From Amoebophilaceae bacterium (GTDB lineage Bacteria > Bacteroidota > Bacteroidia > Cytophagales > Amoebophilaceae), in the NCBI GenBank assembly GCA_025455725.1, contig JALOLY010000001.1, positions 1-60,136 of the forward strand: 60,136 nt of DNA, given 5' to 3'. The notes under the pieces were generated by a model that was not told the origin of the DNA, searched no databases, and worked only from the letters and a program-made list of their open reading frames with translations. How positions within the stretch are numbered: position 1 is the stretch's first letter; every line of letters begins with the position of its first letter. The position numbers were made by a program, and so were the translations under genes. Shown piece by piece: positions 17,282-25,619 of this stretch.

Positions 17282-18714
17282 TAAAAAGAAGCATTGCCAG
17301 GTGTCCTCGGAAAGGGGATAACGTCTCGTATGTTCTCCATACCTGTGACAAATTGCAACAACCGTTCTAAGCCTAGCCCGAAGCCGCTGTGGGGCACAGT
17401 GCCGAAGCGGCGCGTATCTAAGTACCATTGTAAGCTGCCTGCATCTACGTGCATTTGTTGCATCCTTGCCACCAGTTTTTCTAAGCGTTCCTCACGCTGT
17501 GAGCCCCCTATCATTTCTCCTACGCCTGGAAATAAGATATCCATGGCAGCTACAGTTCTACCATCCTCATTTTGACGCATGTAAAAAGCCTTGACGTCAC
17601 TTGGGTAGTCCGTAATGACTACAGGCTGCTGAAAGTGCTGCTCTGCTAGATAGCGTTCATGTTCTGCTTGTAAGCCAGCACCCCAGTCCCGAATGGGGTA
17701 AGTAAAGCTTTCTTTTTTGTTGGGTTTAGAATCCTTTAAGATAGTAATAGCCTCAGTATAAGTAATGCGGTGAAAGGGGCGTTCTGCGACCAATTTCAGG
17801 CGTTCAAGCAGAGGAAGTGTCCTCACGGTTGTGTGCTTTTGTGACTGTGCTTCGAGTACCCTTTGATGCAGCAAGTCAAGATCATTTGGACACTGATCAA
17901 TTACAAACCGAACTAAATATTTTAGCAATGATTCTGCCAGTGCTACAGTATCTGTAAGGTCGTAGAATGCCATTTCTGGCTCCACCATCCAAAATTCTGC
18001 CAGATGCCGCGTGGTATGTGAATTTTCGGCCCTGAAAGTAGGCCCAAAGGTATACACCTCTGCTAGGCCCAAGGCTGCAGCCTCCGCTTCTAGCTGTCCC
18101 GAAACCGTTAAGCTAGTTTTCTGACCGAAGAAATCCTGACCAAAATCGATACTGCCATCTATTTGCCGAGGCGGCTTTGCAGTATTTATCGTTGTTACCT
18201 GGAACATTTCTCCAGCTCCCTCTGCATCAATCCCCGTGATGATCGGTGTGTGTAGGTACACAAAGTCTCGTTCATGAAAAAAGTGATGAATGGCATAGCT
18301 GATGGCGTGGCGGATTCTAAAAACGGCGCTAAAGGTACTAGTACGAAATCGCAGGTGTGCTATTTCGCGCAAGAATTCCAAGGAATGCTTTTTGGGTTGT
18401 AATGGATAGTTGATCGCGGTGCCCAGGATAGTAAACTTTTCTCCTTTCAGCTCAATATCCTGTGCTTGGCCTTGAGAAGTAGTAATGACGCCCTCTACGC
18501 ACAAGCTGCTTCCGGGGGAGATGCTTTGTAATGTTGCCTCTGAGAGTTGCGTGGGAGCGGCCACTACTTGCAGGTTACGAATTACGGAACCATCATTGAG
18601 TGCAATAAAAACCATGTTTTTACTGACACGTTTGGTTCTGACCCAGCCTTTCACACAGATCCATTGCCCTATTTGTGCTATGGTTAAAAGTTCCTTTATC
18701 TTTGTTCTTCTCAA
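17281..18714 (-). CDS. asnS: Asparaginyl-tRNA synthetase
   Basis: A class IIb aminoacyl-tRNA synthetase that charges tRNA-Asn with asparagine in the cytoplasm. The N-terminal OB-fold anticodon-binding domain begins TKIKELLTIAQIGQWICVKG. The catalytic core has motif 2 FRAENSHTTRHLAEFWMVEP and motif 3 GFGLGLERLLQFVTGMENIR near the C-terminus, which ends IPFPRTPGNASF as usual. I placed the start at the TTG at 18712-18714 because homologs begin immediately before RTKIK; an ATG at 18753 would add 13 residues without family support. About 477 residues, normal for AsnS. Presence of AsnS means Asn-tRNA is made directly. Confidence 0.95.
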   Translation of the reverse strand: MRRTKIKELLTIAQIGQWICVKGWVRTKRVSKNMVFIALNDGSVIRNLQVVAAPTQLSEATLQSISPGSSLCVEGVITTSQGQAQDIELKGEKFTILGTAINYPLQPKKHSLEFLREIAHLRFRTSTFSAVFRIRHAISYAIHHFFHERDFVYLHTPIITGIDAEGAGEMFQVTTINTAKPPRQIDGSIDFGQDFFGQKTSLTVSGQLEAEAAALGLAEVYTFGPTFRAENSHTTRHLAEFWMVEPEMAFYDLTDTVALAESLLKYLVRFVIDQCPNDLDLLHQRVLEAQSQKHTTVRTLPLLERLKLVAERPFHRITYTEAITILKDSKPNKKESFTYPIRDWGAGLQAEHERYLAEQHFQQPVVITDYPSDVKAFYMRQNEDGRTVAAMDILFPGVGEMIGGSQREERLEKLVARMQQMHVDAGSLQWYLDTRRFGTVPHSGFGLGLERLLQFVTGMENIRDVIPFPRTPGNASF

Positions 18715-18850
18715 GTTTTTTTTTCTAAGTGCAGCCCCAAAATTACCGTACAATACCGTAATAGAAAAGCGAGTAGGGGCAAGACGGTGTTCACAGTGCT
18801 TCCCCTTGGGGTTTCTTTAGCGCAACAGCCTTACTTTAGTTTGATCGAAC

Positions 18851-20278
18851 ATGCAGAAACTGCGTTTAAAATCTACCCTCACACATCGCCTGTCTCCTCA
18901 AAAGCTACAGCTTATTAAGCTTTTGCAAGTCCCTTCCGTGGCCATGAAAGCTCGCATTGAACAAGAGCTGGCTGTTAATCCAGCCCTGGAAGAGGGTGAT
19001 AATGTGCTGGAAGAGCAAGAGATAAATGAAGAGTATGCCGGAGAAGAAGAGTTGTTGGCAGATGACTTAAACGTTGATGGCTATCAGGCATACCACAAGC
19101 ACCATGAGCCATACCAGAATCGGCTAGCAGCGAAATCTCTTATGCTCACTCATGCTCATTCCTTGGATGAGCAGCTGTTGCGACAGCTTAGTTTCCTTAA
19201 ACTTGATCAACGTCAACACAAGATAGGTATCCATCTTATTGGTAGTATTGAGAGTGATGGTTATATCCGTCGTGATTTGGAGGCCATTGTCAATGACCTA
19301 GCTTTTACACAGTATATCGAGACTAATGTTCAAGAAGTATCAGCTGTGCTCAGCAAAATACAACGGTTTGATCCTCCGGGCATTGGTGCCAGAAGCCTGC
19401 AGGAGTGTTTGTTGATCCAGTTGGAGAAAAGTCAAGAAAGTGGTGCAGCTCGCGAGCTTGCCATACGGGTACTTACGCAGTGTTTTGAGGCATTTTCTAA
19501 AAAGCACTATGAAAAGATCCTTGAAAAACTAGGCCTTACAAGTTCAGCATTACTTAAACAAGCCCTGGCTTTAATAACTAGACTTGATCCCAAACCGGGA
19601 AGTAGGATCAACGAATCTTCCCATAGCGAAGTGTTACATCCCGATTTTGTTGTCACAAAACAAAACGGGCAGCTTCATGTCTCACTCACTGATTACACTA
19701 CGCCAGTGTTGAGGACTCGAAAAGGTTACGTTGCCATGATGGAGCACTATCGCAAGCATTCAAAAAAAGATGAAAGAGTTAAGGAGGTGACGTCTTTTGT
19801 AAGAAAAAAGCTAGAGGCTGCCCAGTGGTTTATCGATGCCGTTCAACAACGTAAGCACACGCTACTCAATACTATGAAAACAATCGTAAACCTGCAGCAT
19901 GCCTTCTTTATGGAAGAAGAAGAGCACAGGCTTAAGCCAATGGTGTTGAAGTGTGTGGCAGCAAGAATTGGTATGGATGTGTCCACTGTAGCAAGGATAG
20001 TCAATAATAAGGCTGTACAGACCGACTTTGGTATTTATCCTCTGAAGTTCTTCTTTACTGAGGCCATTACCACCACTTTGGGAGAGGAAGTAAGCAACAG
20101 AGCTGTTAAAAAAGCTGTTGCAGACATCATCGCGCGTGAAGACAAGCGAGAGCCTTACACCGATGAAAAGATTGCTGTTTTGCTTCAAGAGCGAGGATAC
20201 CCCATAGCTCGAAGAACAGTAGCCAAATACAGGGAACAGTTGAACCTTCCGGTAGCTAGATTGCGTAAGGGGATCTAG
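18851..20278 (+). CDS. rpoN: RNA polymerase sigma-54 factor
   Basis: A 475-residue alternative sigma factor. The N-terminal activator-interacting region carries SPQKLQLIKLLQVPSVAM and an acidic linker (about 45-75). The core-binding domain has QRFDPPGIGARSLQECLLIQ near residue 172. The C-terminal RpoN box ARRTVAKYRE near 457, which reads the -24 element, is intact, and helix-turn-helix segments lie before it (VSNRAVKKAVADIIAREDK). Sigma-54 needs an AAA+ enhancer-binding activator; none is encoded in this window. The gene is isolated, about 137 nt beyond the divergent asnS start. Confidence 0.96.
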   Translation: MQKLRLKSTLTHRLSPQKLQLIKLLQVPSVAMKARIEQELAVNPALEEGDNVLEEQEINEEYAGEEELLADDLNVDGYQAYHKHHEPYQNRLAAKSLMLTHAHSLDEQLLRQLSFLKLDQRQHKIGIHLIGSIESDGYIRRDLEAIVNDLAFTQYIETNVQEVSAVLSKIQRFDPPGIGARSLQECLLIQLEKSQESGAARELAIRVLTQCFEAFSKKHYEKILEKLGLTSSALLKQALALITRLDPKPGSRINESSHSEVLHPDFVVTKQNGQLHVSLTDYTTPVLRTRKGYVAMMEHYRKHSKKDERVKEVTSFVRKKLEAAQWFIDAVQQRKHTLLNTMKTIVNLQHAFFMEEEEHRLKPMVLKCVAARIGMDVSTVARIVNNKAVQTDFGIYPLKFFFTEAITTTLGEEVSNRAVKKAVADIIAREDKREPYTDEKIAVLLQERGYPIARRTVAKYREQLNLPVARLRKGI

Positions 20279-20304
20279 TGTCTCCTTGATGCAAGTTTCT
20301 CTGC

Positions 20305-21105
20305 CTACAAAAGGTCAATAGAAATCCCTATGTGGAAAGGCTTTGCAGTAGTGTTTTCTGGCCCTTTATCCTCTTTGAATAAGTTAGAAAGAATGTGCGT
20401 GTAGCAAAGCCCGAACCTCCCCCAACCGAATCTGGCATGTAAACCGGCGCGCATCCCTTGTAGGTTGAAGCTTTCCACGTTGTGTTGCGTCTTAATCATA
20501 TCGTCTTCTTTGTACTTTATGGTTGTGGAAGCATTCCACCGCAAACCCAGCTTAAGGCCTAAAGCTGCAAAAAAACCCTCCTTCGGACACTCATTATTTG
20601 CGTTAAATCTTGCTTCCAATACGAGAAAATCTAAATAACGCACATCGAGAGACGACGCAACAAACTCTTCCTTCCTTGGAAAGAGTTCATCAGTTTTCTT
20701 GAATATGGTATTACGATCGCCTGTATCGTCGCGCACCAGAGCACTGCTCCCATCTTCAAACTGGTAACCATCAAATGCTAAACCTATACCTGGGCTAATA
20801 GTAAAGCGAGAGCTTCCTAGACGTATGTTGTAGAAGAAATACACATTTATAAACCTAGATTGCCAGAATGACGTACCCATCTTTGAGGGACTGTTCCTTA
20901 AACAATTAAACCCCCAGTCGACTACCAACCCCCCATAGTTGGGGAAAGGTGAGGAGACGGTTTCAACCTGGTCAGAGTGACTCTTGTGTGTATCACTTTC
21001 ACTGGCTGTTGTACTTGAGAAACCGGGCCCATTGTCTTTGCCTGCCTCGGCCCATACATAGATGGGGGCAGTAGATAGAGAGAGTATAAGAAGTAGCTTC
21101 TTCAT
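20305..21105 (-). CDS. Predicted outer-membrane beta-barrel protein
   Basis: A 266-residue protein with an N-terminal Sec signal peptide (MKKLLLILSLSTAPIYVWA, cleavage probably after Ala 19), a Ser/Thr-rich linker, and then alternating amphipathic strands rich in Gly and aromatic residues (GLVVDWGFN, FINVYFFYNIRLGSSRFTIS, FFAALGLKLGLRWN, GMRAGLHARFGWGRFGLCYT). It ends in a strand finishing IGISIDLL. This is the pattern of Bacteroidota small outer-membrane barrels (PorT-like or OMP_b-brl). Function unknown; it may contact the environment or host. Two in-frame ATGs (21111, 21105) are possible; the second gives a cleaner signal peptide. It is convergent with rpoN, 26 nt apart. Confidence 0.72.
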   Translation of the reverse strand: MKKLLLILSLSTAPIYVWAEAGKDNGPGFSSTTASESDTHKSHSDQVETVSSPFPNYGGLVVDWGFNCLRNSPSKMGTSFWQSRFINVYFFYNIRLGSSRFTISPGIGLAFDGYQFEDGSSALVRDDTGDRNTIFKKTDELFPRKEEFVASSLDVRYLDFLVLEARFNANNECPKEGFFAALGLKLGLRWNASTTIKYKEDDMIKTQHNVESFNLQGMRAGLHARFGWGRFGLCYTHILSNLFKEDKGPENTTAKPFHIGISIDLL

Positions 21106-21111
21106 TATCAT

Positions 21112-21539
21112 TTGGCTAGAATTGTCGGTTCTTCTTGTTACCGGACAAAGCTAAGATTTTTCCACCGCAGTCAAAACATATGCTTCGGGAGATATGTGAG
21201 TCTAAGCGTGGTTATCAAAAGTAAACCGGGATGTATGATGTCATCGTGTGTGAGTGGCATCTGTTGCAATTGGTAGTCTTAGTATGGCTTCGGTGCAGTG
21301 ATCTTCAAAGGTTCTTTCGGCAATATTTTGTTACATATACGGGTAACTTGCTCACTCGTCTTAGGCACTTCTCATAAGGGTATTCTGCGTGGGGTACGCA
21401 GTGACTAGGATAAACCTGCGGGATCTTGAAAGATAATGACTCCTTTTGCCGGTTGCAGTTCATCGCTCAACTTGCCTAAGTTTTGTCCTTATTGAGTAAT
21501 GAAGATTTATTGCCTAGGTTTGCAGTCCTCTGGTTCATT
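21112..21539. other. Gene-poor interval between the barrel protein and tRNA-Arg(ACG)
   Basis: No intact gene. On the minus strand short protein-like readings occur in neighbouring frames (for example GKLSDELQPAKGVIIFQDPA around 21425-21485 and NKILPKEPLKITAPKPY further downstream), interrupted by stops and shifts. They may be pieces of a decayed gene, but no family was recognised. Confidence 0.3.
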
Positions 21540-21613
21540 GGACCTGTAGCTTAATTGGATAGAGCACTGCACTACGGATGCAGAGGTTGGGGGTTCGAAT
21601 CCCTCCAGGTTCA
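21540..21613 (+). tRNA. tRNA-Arg (anticodon ACG)
   Basis: Seventy-four bases form a cloverleaf. Acceptor 21540-21546 (GGACCTG) pairs with 21606-21612 (CAGGTTC, one G-U), with discriminator A at 21613. The anticodon stem CTGCA/TGCAG holds loop CTACGGA, so the anticodon is ACG, expected to be edited to ICG and to read CGU, CGC and CGA. The T arm GGGGGTTCGAATCCCTC is typical. No CCA is encoded. Confidence 0.95.
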
Positions 21614-21747
21614 CTGACTATGCGCTTGAGGCTACTGCTTTCATGAGTAGGGGGCAGCGCTTGCTCTTTGATGCATAACACCCTCAAGATACGCCATGCC
21701 CGGATGCATATCCAATGTGTCGACAGCGAGATCGGTAAAGCATACGA

Positions 21748-23673
21748 TCACCAAATAACAATACCCAACTGGTGCGCAATCCTTACTTCTGATTGCTTGA
21801 GGAAGGTATGCACCTGAAGTAGCTGGTCTTCTATCTCGGGCTCGGGGGCATTCTGTAGTCCTGCTCGGTTGTCCTCAATAAGTTGCTGAATGAGTCTGAG
21901 TTTGAGCCTGAGGATATTCTTGAAGGCTGCTTGGTGCAAGTCGTCTTCTTCCTTAGCCGTATAAATCTGATGCCCCTCTTCCCAATAGTCACTTACTTCA
22001 TATGGAGATGCAGCCAGGTCGATAGCTGTTTTTTTCATGTTTTCATCCTGATGTTGGATAAAGTAGGTAGTGTTCACCACATTCCCTTGTGCAAGCTGTT
22101 GCTGAAAATGCTCCATAATTTCCCTATACTCGGGCGTACGAAAGTGCACTTCCTCCAGCTCTTGCAGAAGGTACGTGTACAGTGGCTTATCGCCTTCTAT
22201 AGGGACTGTTCCGTAGTTCAGTAACATGCGTATGCTCTCTCGTTCATACGCTTTGATGCTATCATCTAGCTTGTGAGTCTGTTCAGCGCTAGGGTTCAAT
22301 ACTATAGGGGTTGCGGTTGTGTGTTCACGAAATGAACGTTCACCCCGTCGAAGTTGCTCTTGCTTCCTTTGCAGGATTAGCTTACTCTGCTCGGTGTTGA
22401 GTACTGCTTCATCAATACCCAGAAGCTCACTACACTGCTGTGTCAGCACAGCCCTTTTAACTGCATCTGGGACGACTGCGATGCTTTGAATAATTTCCTT
22501 AATAGCTCCCGCCTTGCGAATAGGGTCTTGCTGGTGTGATTTCAGGAGAAGGGTAGCCTTGAATCTAATAAAATCCTGTTCCTGTGCTTGGAGGTAGTTC
22601 TGAAAAGCTTTTGCCCCTACTTTACGGGTATAGCTGTCTGGGTCTTCGCCCTCGGGTAGTGACACAATCTTAACATCAAGCCCTTTTTCCAATACCATGT
22701 CGACACCTCGCAATGAGGCTCTGATGCCGGCCGGGTCCCCATCAAACACAATGGTGATGTGTTTGGTAAATCTACTAATCAGCTGAATCTGCTCTTCAGT
22801 CAGCGAGGTTCCTGAGGAGGCAACCACATTGGTAATGCCAGCCATGTGTAGACCTATCACATCTGTGTAGCCTTCCACGAGGTAACAGTTGTCTTCTTGT
22901 CTGATTTGATGTTTGGCTTGAAAAATACCGTATAGCGTGCTACCCTTGTGGTAGATAGCTGTTTCTGGTGAGTTAATGTATTTGGATTGCTTGCTATCTG
23001 TTTTGAGTATCCTGGCTCCAATAGCGATCACTTTACCCGAAACGTTGTGAATAGGAAAGATTATTCTACCTCTAAATCGGTCATACGGTTTTTTGTGTTC
23101 ATTCTGAATGATGAGTCCTGCTTTTTCCAAGAGGGCTTCTTTATATCCCTTGTGTTTGGCAAATCGGCAGAAAGCCTCCCAGGCGTCGAGACTATACCCT
23201 AGTTCGAATTTCTTGATAAAATGTTCAGAAAAATGCCGTTCTCTAAAATAACTGAGTCCTACAGTTTGCCCCTCAATGTGTTTCCACAGGGTGTTTACAT
23301 AGTACTCCTTAGCGAGATTGAGTAATATATACAGGCTGTCTTTTTCATGTTGCTGCTGAATTTTCTGTTCATGAGGTTCAGACTCTTGGATGTCAATGCC
23401 GTATTTGTTGGCTAGGTATTTGATGGCTTCTACAAAGCTGATTCCCTCTATCTCTCGTATAAAGGTGATAGCATCGCCGGCAGCATCACATCCAAAGCAC
23501 TTGTAGAAGCCTTTGGCAGGCGAGACAGAAAAAGAGGGAGTTTTTTCGTGGTGAAAAGGACAACATGCCCATAGGTTTTTTCCTTTCTTTTGGAGGGTTA
23601 AAAAGTCAGCAATGACTTCCTCGATATGGACGCTACGTTGTACTTCCTGTATGGTTGCTTGGCTAATGGACAT
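21748..23673 (-). CDS. dnaG: DNA primase
   Basis: A 641-residue primase that makes the RNA primers of replication. The N-terminal zinc ribbon is intact, with Cys38, His41, Cys59 and Cys62 in CPFHHEKTPSF and FYKCFGC. The central RNA-polymerase domain contains RFRGRIIFPIHNVSGKVIAI, and the Toprim fold has its Glu in YLVEGYTDVI near 264 and the Asp pair in VFDGDPAG near 304. The C-terminal part, which binds the replicative helicase, is Gln/Glu-rich and less conserved. Length is normal. Isolated on the minus strand between tRNA-Arg and nuoC. Confidence 0.96.
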   Translation of the reverse strand: MSISQATIQEVQRSVHIEEVIADFLTLQKKGKNLWACCPFHHEKTPSFSVSPAKGFYKCFGCDAAGDAITFIREIEGISFVEAIKYLANKYGIDIQESEPHEQKIQQQHEKDSLYILLNLAKEYYVNTLWKHIEGQTVGLSYFRERHFSEHFIKKFELGYSLDAWEAFCRFAKHKGYKEALLEKAGLIIQNEHKKPYDRFRGRIIFPIHNVSGKVIAIGARILKTDSKQSKYINSPETAIYHKGSTLYGIFQAKHQIRQEDNCYLVEGYTDVIGLHMAGITNVVASSGTSLTEEQIQLISRFTKHITIVFDGDPAGIRASLRGVDMVLEKGLDVKIVSLPEGEDPDSYTRKVGAKAFQNYLQAQEQDFIRFKATLLLKSHQQDPIRKAGAIKEIIQSIAVVPDAVKRAVLTQQCSELLGIDEAVLNTEQSKLILQRKQEQLRRGERSFREHTTATPIVLNPSAEQTHKLDDSIKAYERESIRMLLNYGTVPIEGDKPLYTYLLQELEEVHFRTPEYREIMEHFQQQLAQGNVVNTTYFIQHQDENMKKTAIDLAASPYEVSDYWEEGHQIYTAKEEDDLHQAAFKNILRLKLRLIQQLIEDNRAGLQNAPEPEIEDQLLQVHTFLKQSEVRIAHQLGIVIW

Positions 23674-23724
23674 TGTTCATGCTGCTGATTAGGCAAGTGA
23701 TTTATCGTTTGGATAGATTGTTAG

Positions 23725-23767
23725 ATCGTGTTACCTATCGTGTTGCCTATCGTGTTACCTATCGTGT
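23725..23767. repeat. 12-bp tandem repeat, about 3.6 copies
   Basis: The unit ATCGTGTTACCT is repeated at 23725, 23737 (with one A-to-G change) and 23749, followed by a partial copy ATCGTGT at 23761. It lies in the 133-nt gap between nuoC and dnaG. A simple slippage-type repeat; no function evident. Confidence 0.85.
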
Positions 23768-23806
23768 ATCATCGTCAGTTCACCATCAGATCGGTCAATT
23801 ATCCCA

Positions 23807-24304
23807 TTACTCAATAGAGATACCATGGTACTGCTGTTGCACTACGTAGTCTTTTCTTAATGGATAGCCCTCCCAATCGGTAGGCAGTAAGATACGCCGA
23901 AGGTCTGGATGTTGTGTAAAATCGATGCCTACCAAATCATATGCCTCACGTTCGTGCCAGTTAGCACTCCTCCAAATATGGCTTACCGAGGGCACTGTGG
24001 GCAATGGTGCACCGGATTTTTCTCTATTTACCAATACCTTGATCATTATTTGTAAATGGTAGGGAATGGAGTACAAATTATAGATTACCTCCAAGGTGCT
24101 TGCTTCGGGCCCATTGTCTAGGGCTGTTATACAGGATAAATAGTCAAAATAAGTCTTCTCATTTTCATGAAGCACTTGCCCTACTTCAGCAATGCGTTGT
24201 GTTGGAACACAGATAGTCGGCGGTGTGGCGTTGGGATCTTGTTCTATAATGATTGATGATCCTAATTTTTGCGTCAGTACTAGAATACTTGCTTCGAAAG
24301 TCAT
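23807..24304 (-). CDS. nuoC: NADH-quinone oxidoreductase subunit C
   Basis: A 165-residue peripheral-arm subunit of complex I (30-kDa subunit family). The family signature is readable as SANWHEREAYDLVGIDFTQHPDLRRILLP near residues 111-139, followed by DWEGYPLRKDY, the typical C-terminal end. Length fits the unfused form; nuoD is encoded separately at 36.7 kb. Last gene of the nuoA-nuoB-nuoC run, 19 nt after nuoB. In most genomes nuoD follows directly; here the operon ends at nuoC. Confidence 0.95.
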   Translation of the reverse strand: MTFEASILVLTQKLGSSIIIEQDPNATPPTICVPTQRIAEVGQVLHENEKTYFDYLSCITALDNGPEASTLEVIYNLYSIPYHLQIMIKVLVNREKSGAPLPTVPSVSHIWRSANWHEREAYDLVGIDFTQHPDLRRILLPTDWEGYPLRKDYVVQQQYHGISIE

Positions 24305-24323
24305 CAGTTCTCAGTTGGTCTTG

Positions 24324-24833
24324 CTAGATTTTATTCACGGGTTTTTCTGGAATATCAGATGGGGTGCGTCCTTTTTGGCGTATTTTTTCTTGTAGCTTCA
24401 AAATTCCACCAATCAAGGCTTCGGGTCTTGGCGGGCAACCCGGCACGTAGACATCTACAGGAATGATTCTATCTACACCTTTGACCACATGGTATCCGTG
24501 TTGCCAGTAGGGTCCGCCACAATTAGCGCAGGAACCCATCGAAATCACGTAGCGTGGTTCGGCCATCTGCTCGTAGAGCCGCTTAATTCTGTCGGCCATC
24601 TTAAAAGTAACCGTGCCCGATACAATCATCACATCTGCTTGACGAGGAGAGGCCCTAGGAATGACCCCCAAGCGGTCCAGATCGTAGTCACCTGCATAAG
24701 TTCCCATCATTTCAATGGCACAGCATGCTAAGCCAAACGTCATTGGCCACAAAGAGGAGCGCCTCGCCCAGTTGAGGAGCTCTTCTAGTTGGGTCAAGGT
24801 TACTTCGCCGTCTCCTGTTTTTTGTAATCTCAT
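24324..24833 (-). CDS. nuoB: NADH-quinone oxidoreductase subunit B
   Basis: A 169-residue subunit that carries iron-sulfur cluster N2, the last electron carrier before quinone. Cluster ligands are seen in GLACCAIEMMG (a Cys pair near residue 36-37), SMGSCANCGGPY near 101 and VYVPGCPPRPEALIGG near 131. Length and motifs are standard. Nine nt after nuoA and 19 nt before nuoC, so the three genes form one transcript. Confidence 0.97.
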   Translation of the reverse strand: MRLQKTGDGEVTLTQLEELLNWARRSSLWPMTFGLACCAIEMMGTYAGDYDLDRLGVIPRASPRQADVMIVSGTVTFKMADRIKRLYEQMAEPRYVISMGSCANCGGPYWQHGYHVVKGVDRIIPVDVYVPGCPPRPEALIGGILKLQEKIRQKGRTPSDIPEKPVNKI

Positions 24834-24842
24834 GGTTTCTTT

Positions 24843-25358
24843 CTATTTAGCTTTTTGGATGTGTTGTAGTCTTCTTGGCGTTGAGGCATAACGATGGTTG
24901 ATTTGCTCATAGTGTGCCTTGGGTACTTTGGAAGCAAAAGTAGGGGGTATAGGACAAGGGTGTGTGCTAGCTAGGTGTCCTTGACGCCACATATAGGCAA
25001 GGCCTATACCCAAAGGAACAATGAATAGTACGATAGACATCGCTGTGTAGCGAGCCCATAAACCCTCTGTTGCTTCATTGAGTGTTGGGTTGGCCCACAC
25101 CATTGCCCAGGGAAAGAGAAGCACTGTTTCTGCCTCAAAAAGCATAAAGATGATTGCGATGACATAAAAACGCGCGTTAAACTTTCCCCAGGAACCCCCG
25201 GTGGGTACCTCACCTGATTCGTAGGTACACAACTTCGCTTCGTTGGGGAGGTTGGGCTGCAGCAAGGCGCTTGTCAATGAGCCCAGGCCCACCAGGAGTA
25301 GCGCGCCTGCTATAAAAGTCAGTATTTCCAGAAAGGCAATCTGTTCAATACCCATCAT
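24843..25358 (-). CDS. nuoA: NADH-quinone oxidoreductase subunit A
   Basis: A 171-residue membrane subunit of complex I with three transmembrane helices. The conserved loop CTYESGEVPTGGSWGKFNAR after helix 1 (near residue 44) and FYVIAIIFMLFEAETVLLFPWA in helix 2 identify NuoA/ND3. The C-terminal extension after helix 3 (about 125-171) is longer than in many homologs and is charged. First gene of the nuoABC run. Start at the first of two adjacent ATGs; the second would remove one residue. Confidence 0.95.
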   Translation of the reverse strand: MMGIEQIAFLEILTFIAGALLLVGLGSLTSALLQPNLPNEAKLCTYESGEVPTGGSWGKFNARFYVIAIIFMLFEAETVLLFPWAMVWANPTLNEATEGLWARYTAMSIVLFIVPLGIGLAYMWRQGHLASTHPCPIPPTFASKVPKAHYEQINHRYASTPRRLQHIQKAK

Positions 25359-25619
25359 TTGTAGTTACGGAATGGTTAGGGATATAAAACCCATGAGGTC
25401 TCCAAGCAGGGAAACACGCAGCAAAGCCGGGACTGCTGCGAACGAACTTATGTTCATTTGCCTATGACCACCCCAATTGTCCAATAAAAAAGGGCCGAAT
25501 CGAGTGGTTGGGTGTCCCTTGAGTTTCCAAGAGTATGGAATATCGGTGTAGGGACATCCCCGTGCTGGGGATCATGGCCACACAACAGCGCCTGGTTCAT
25601 ATATGCATTACGCAGCACA

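Noticed and set aside
23700..23770. The short repeats as a CRISPR array
   Set aside because: The 12-bp units are adjacent without unique spacers, so it is a simple tandem repeat.
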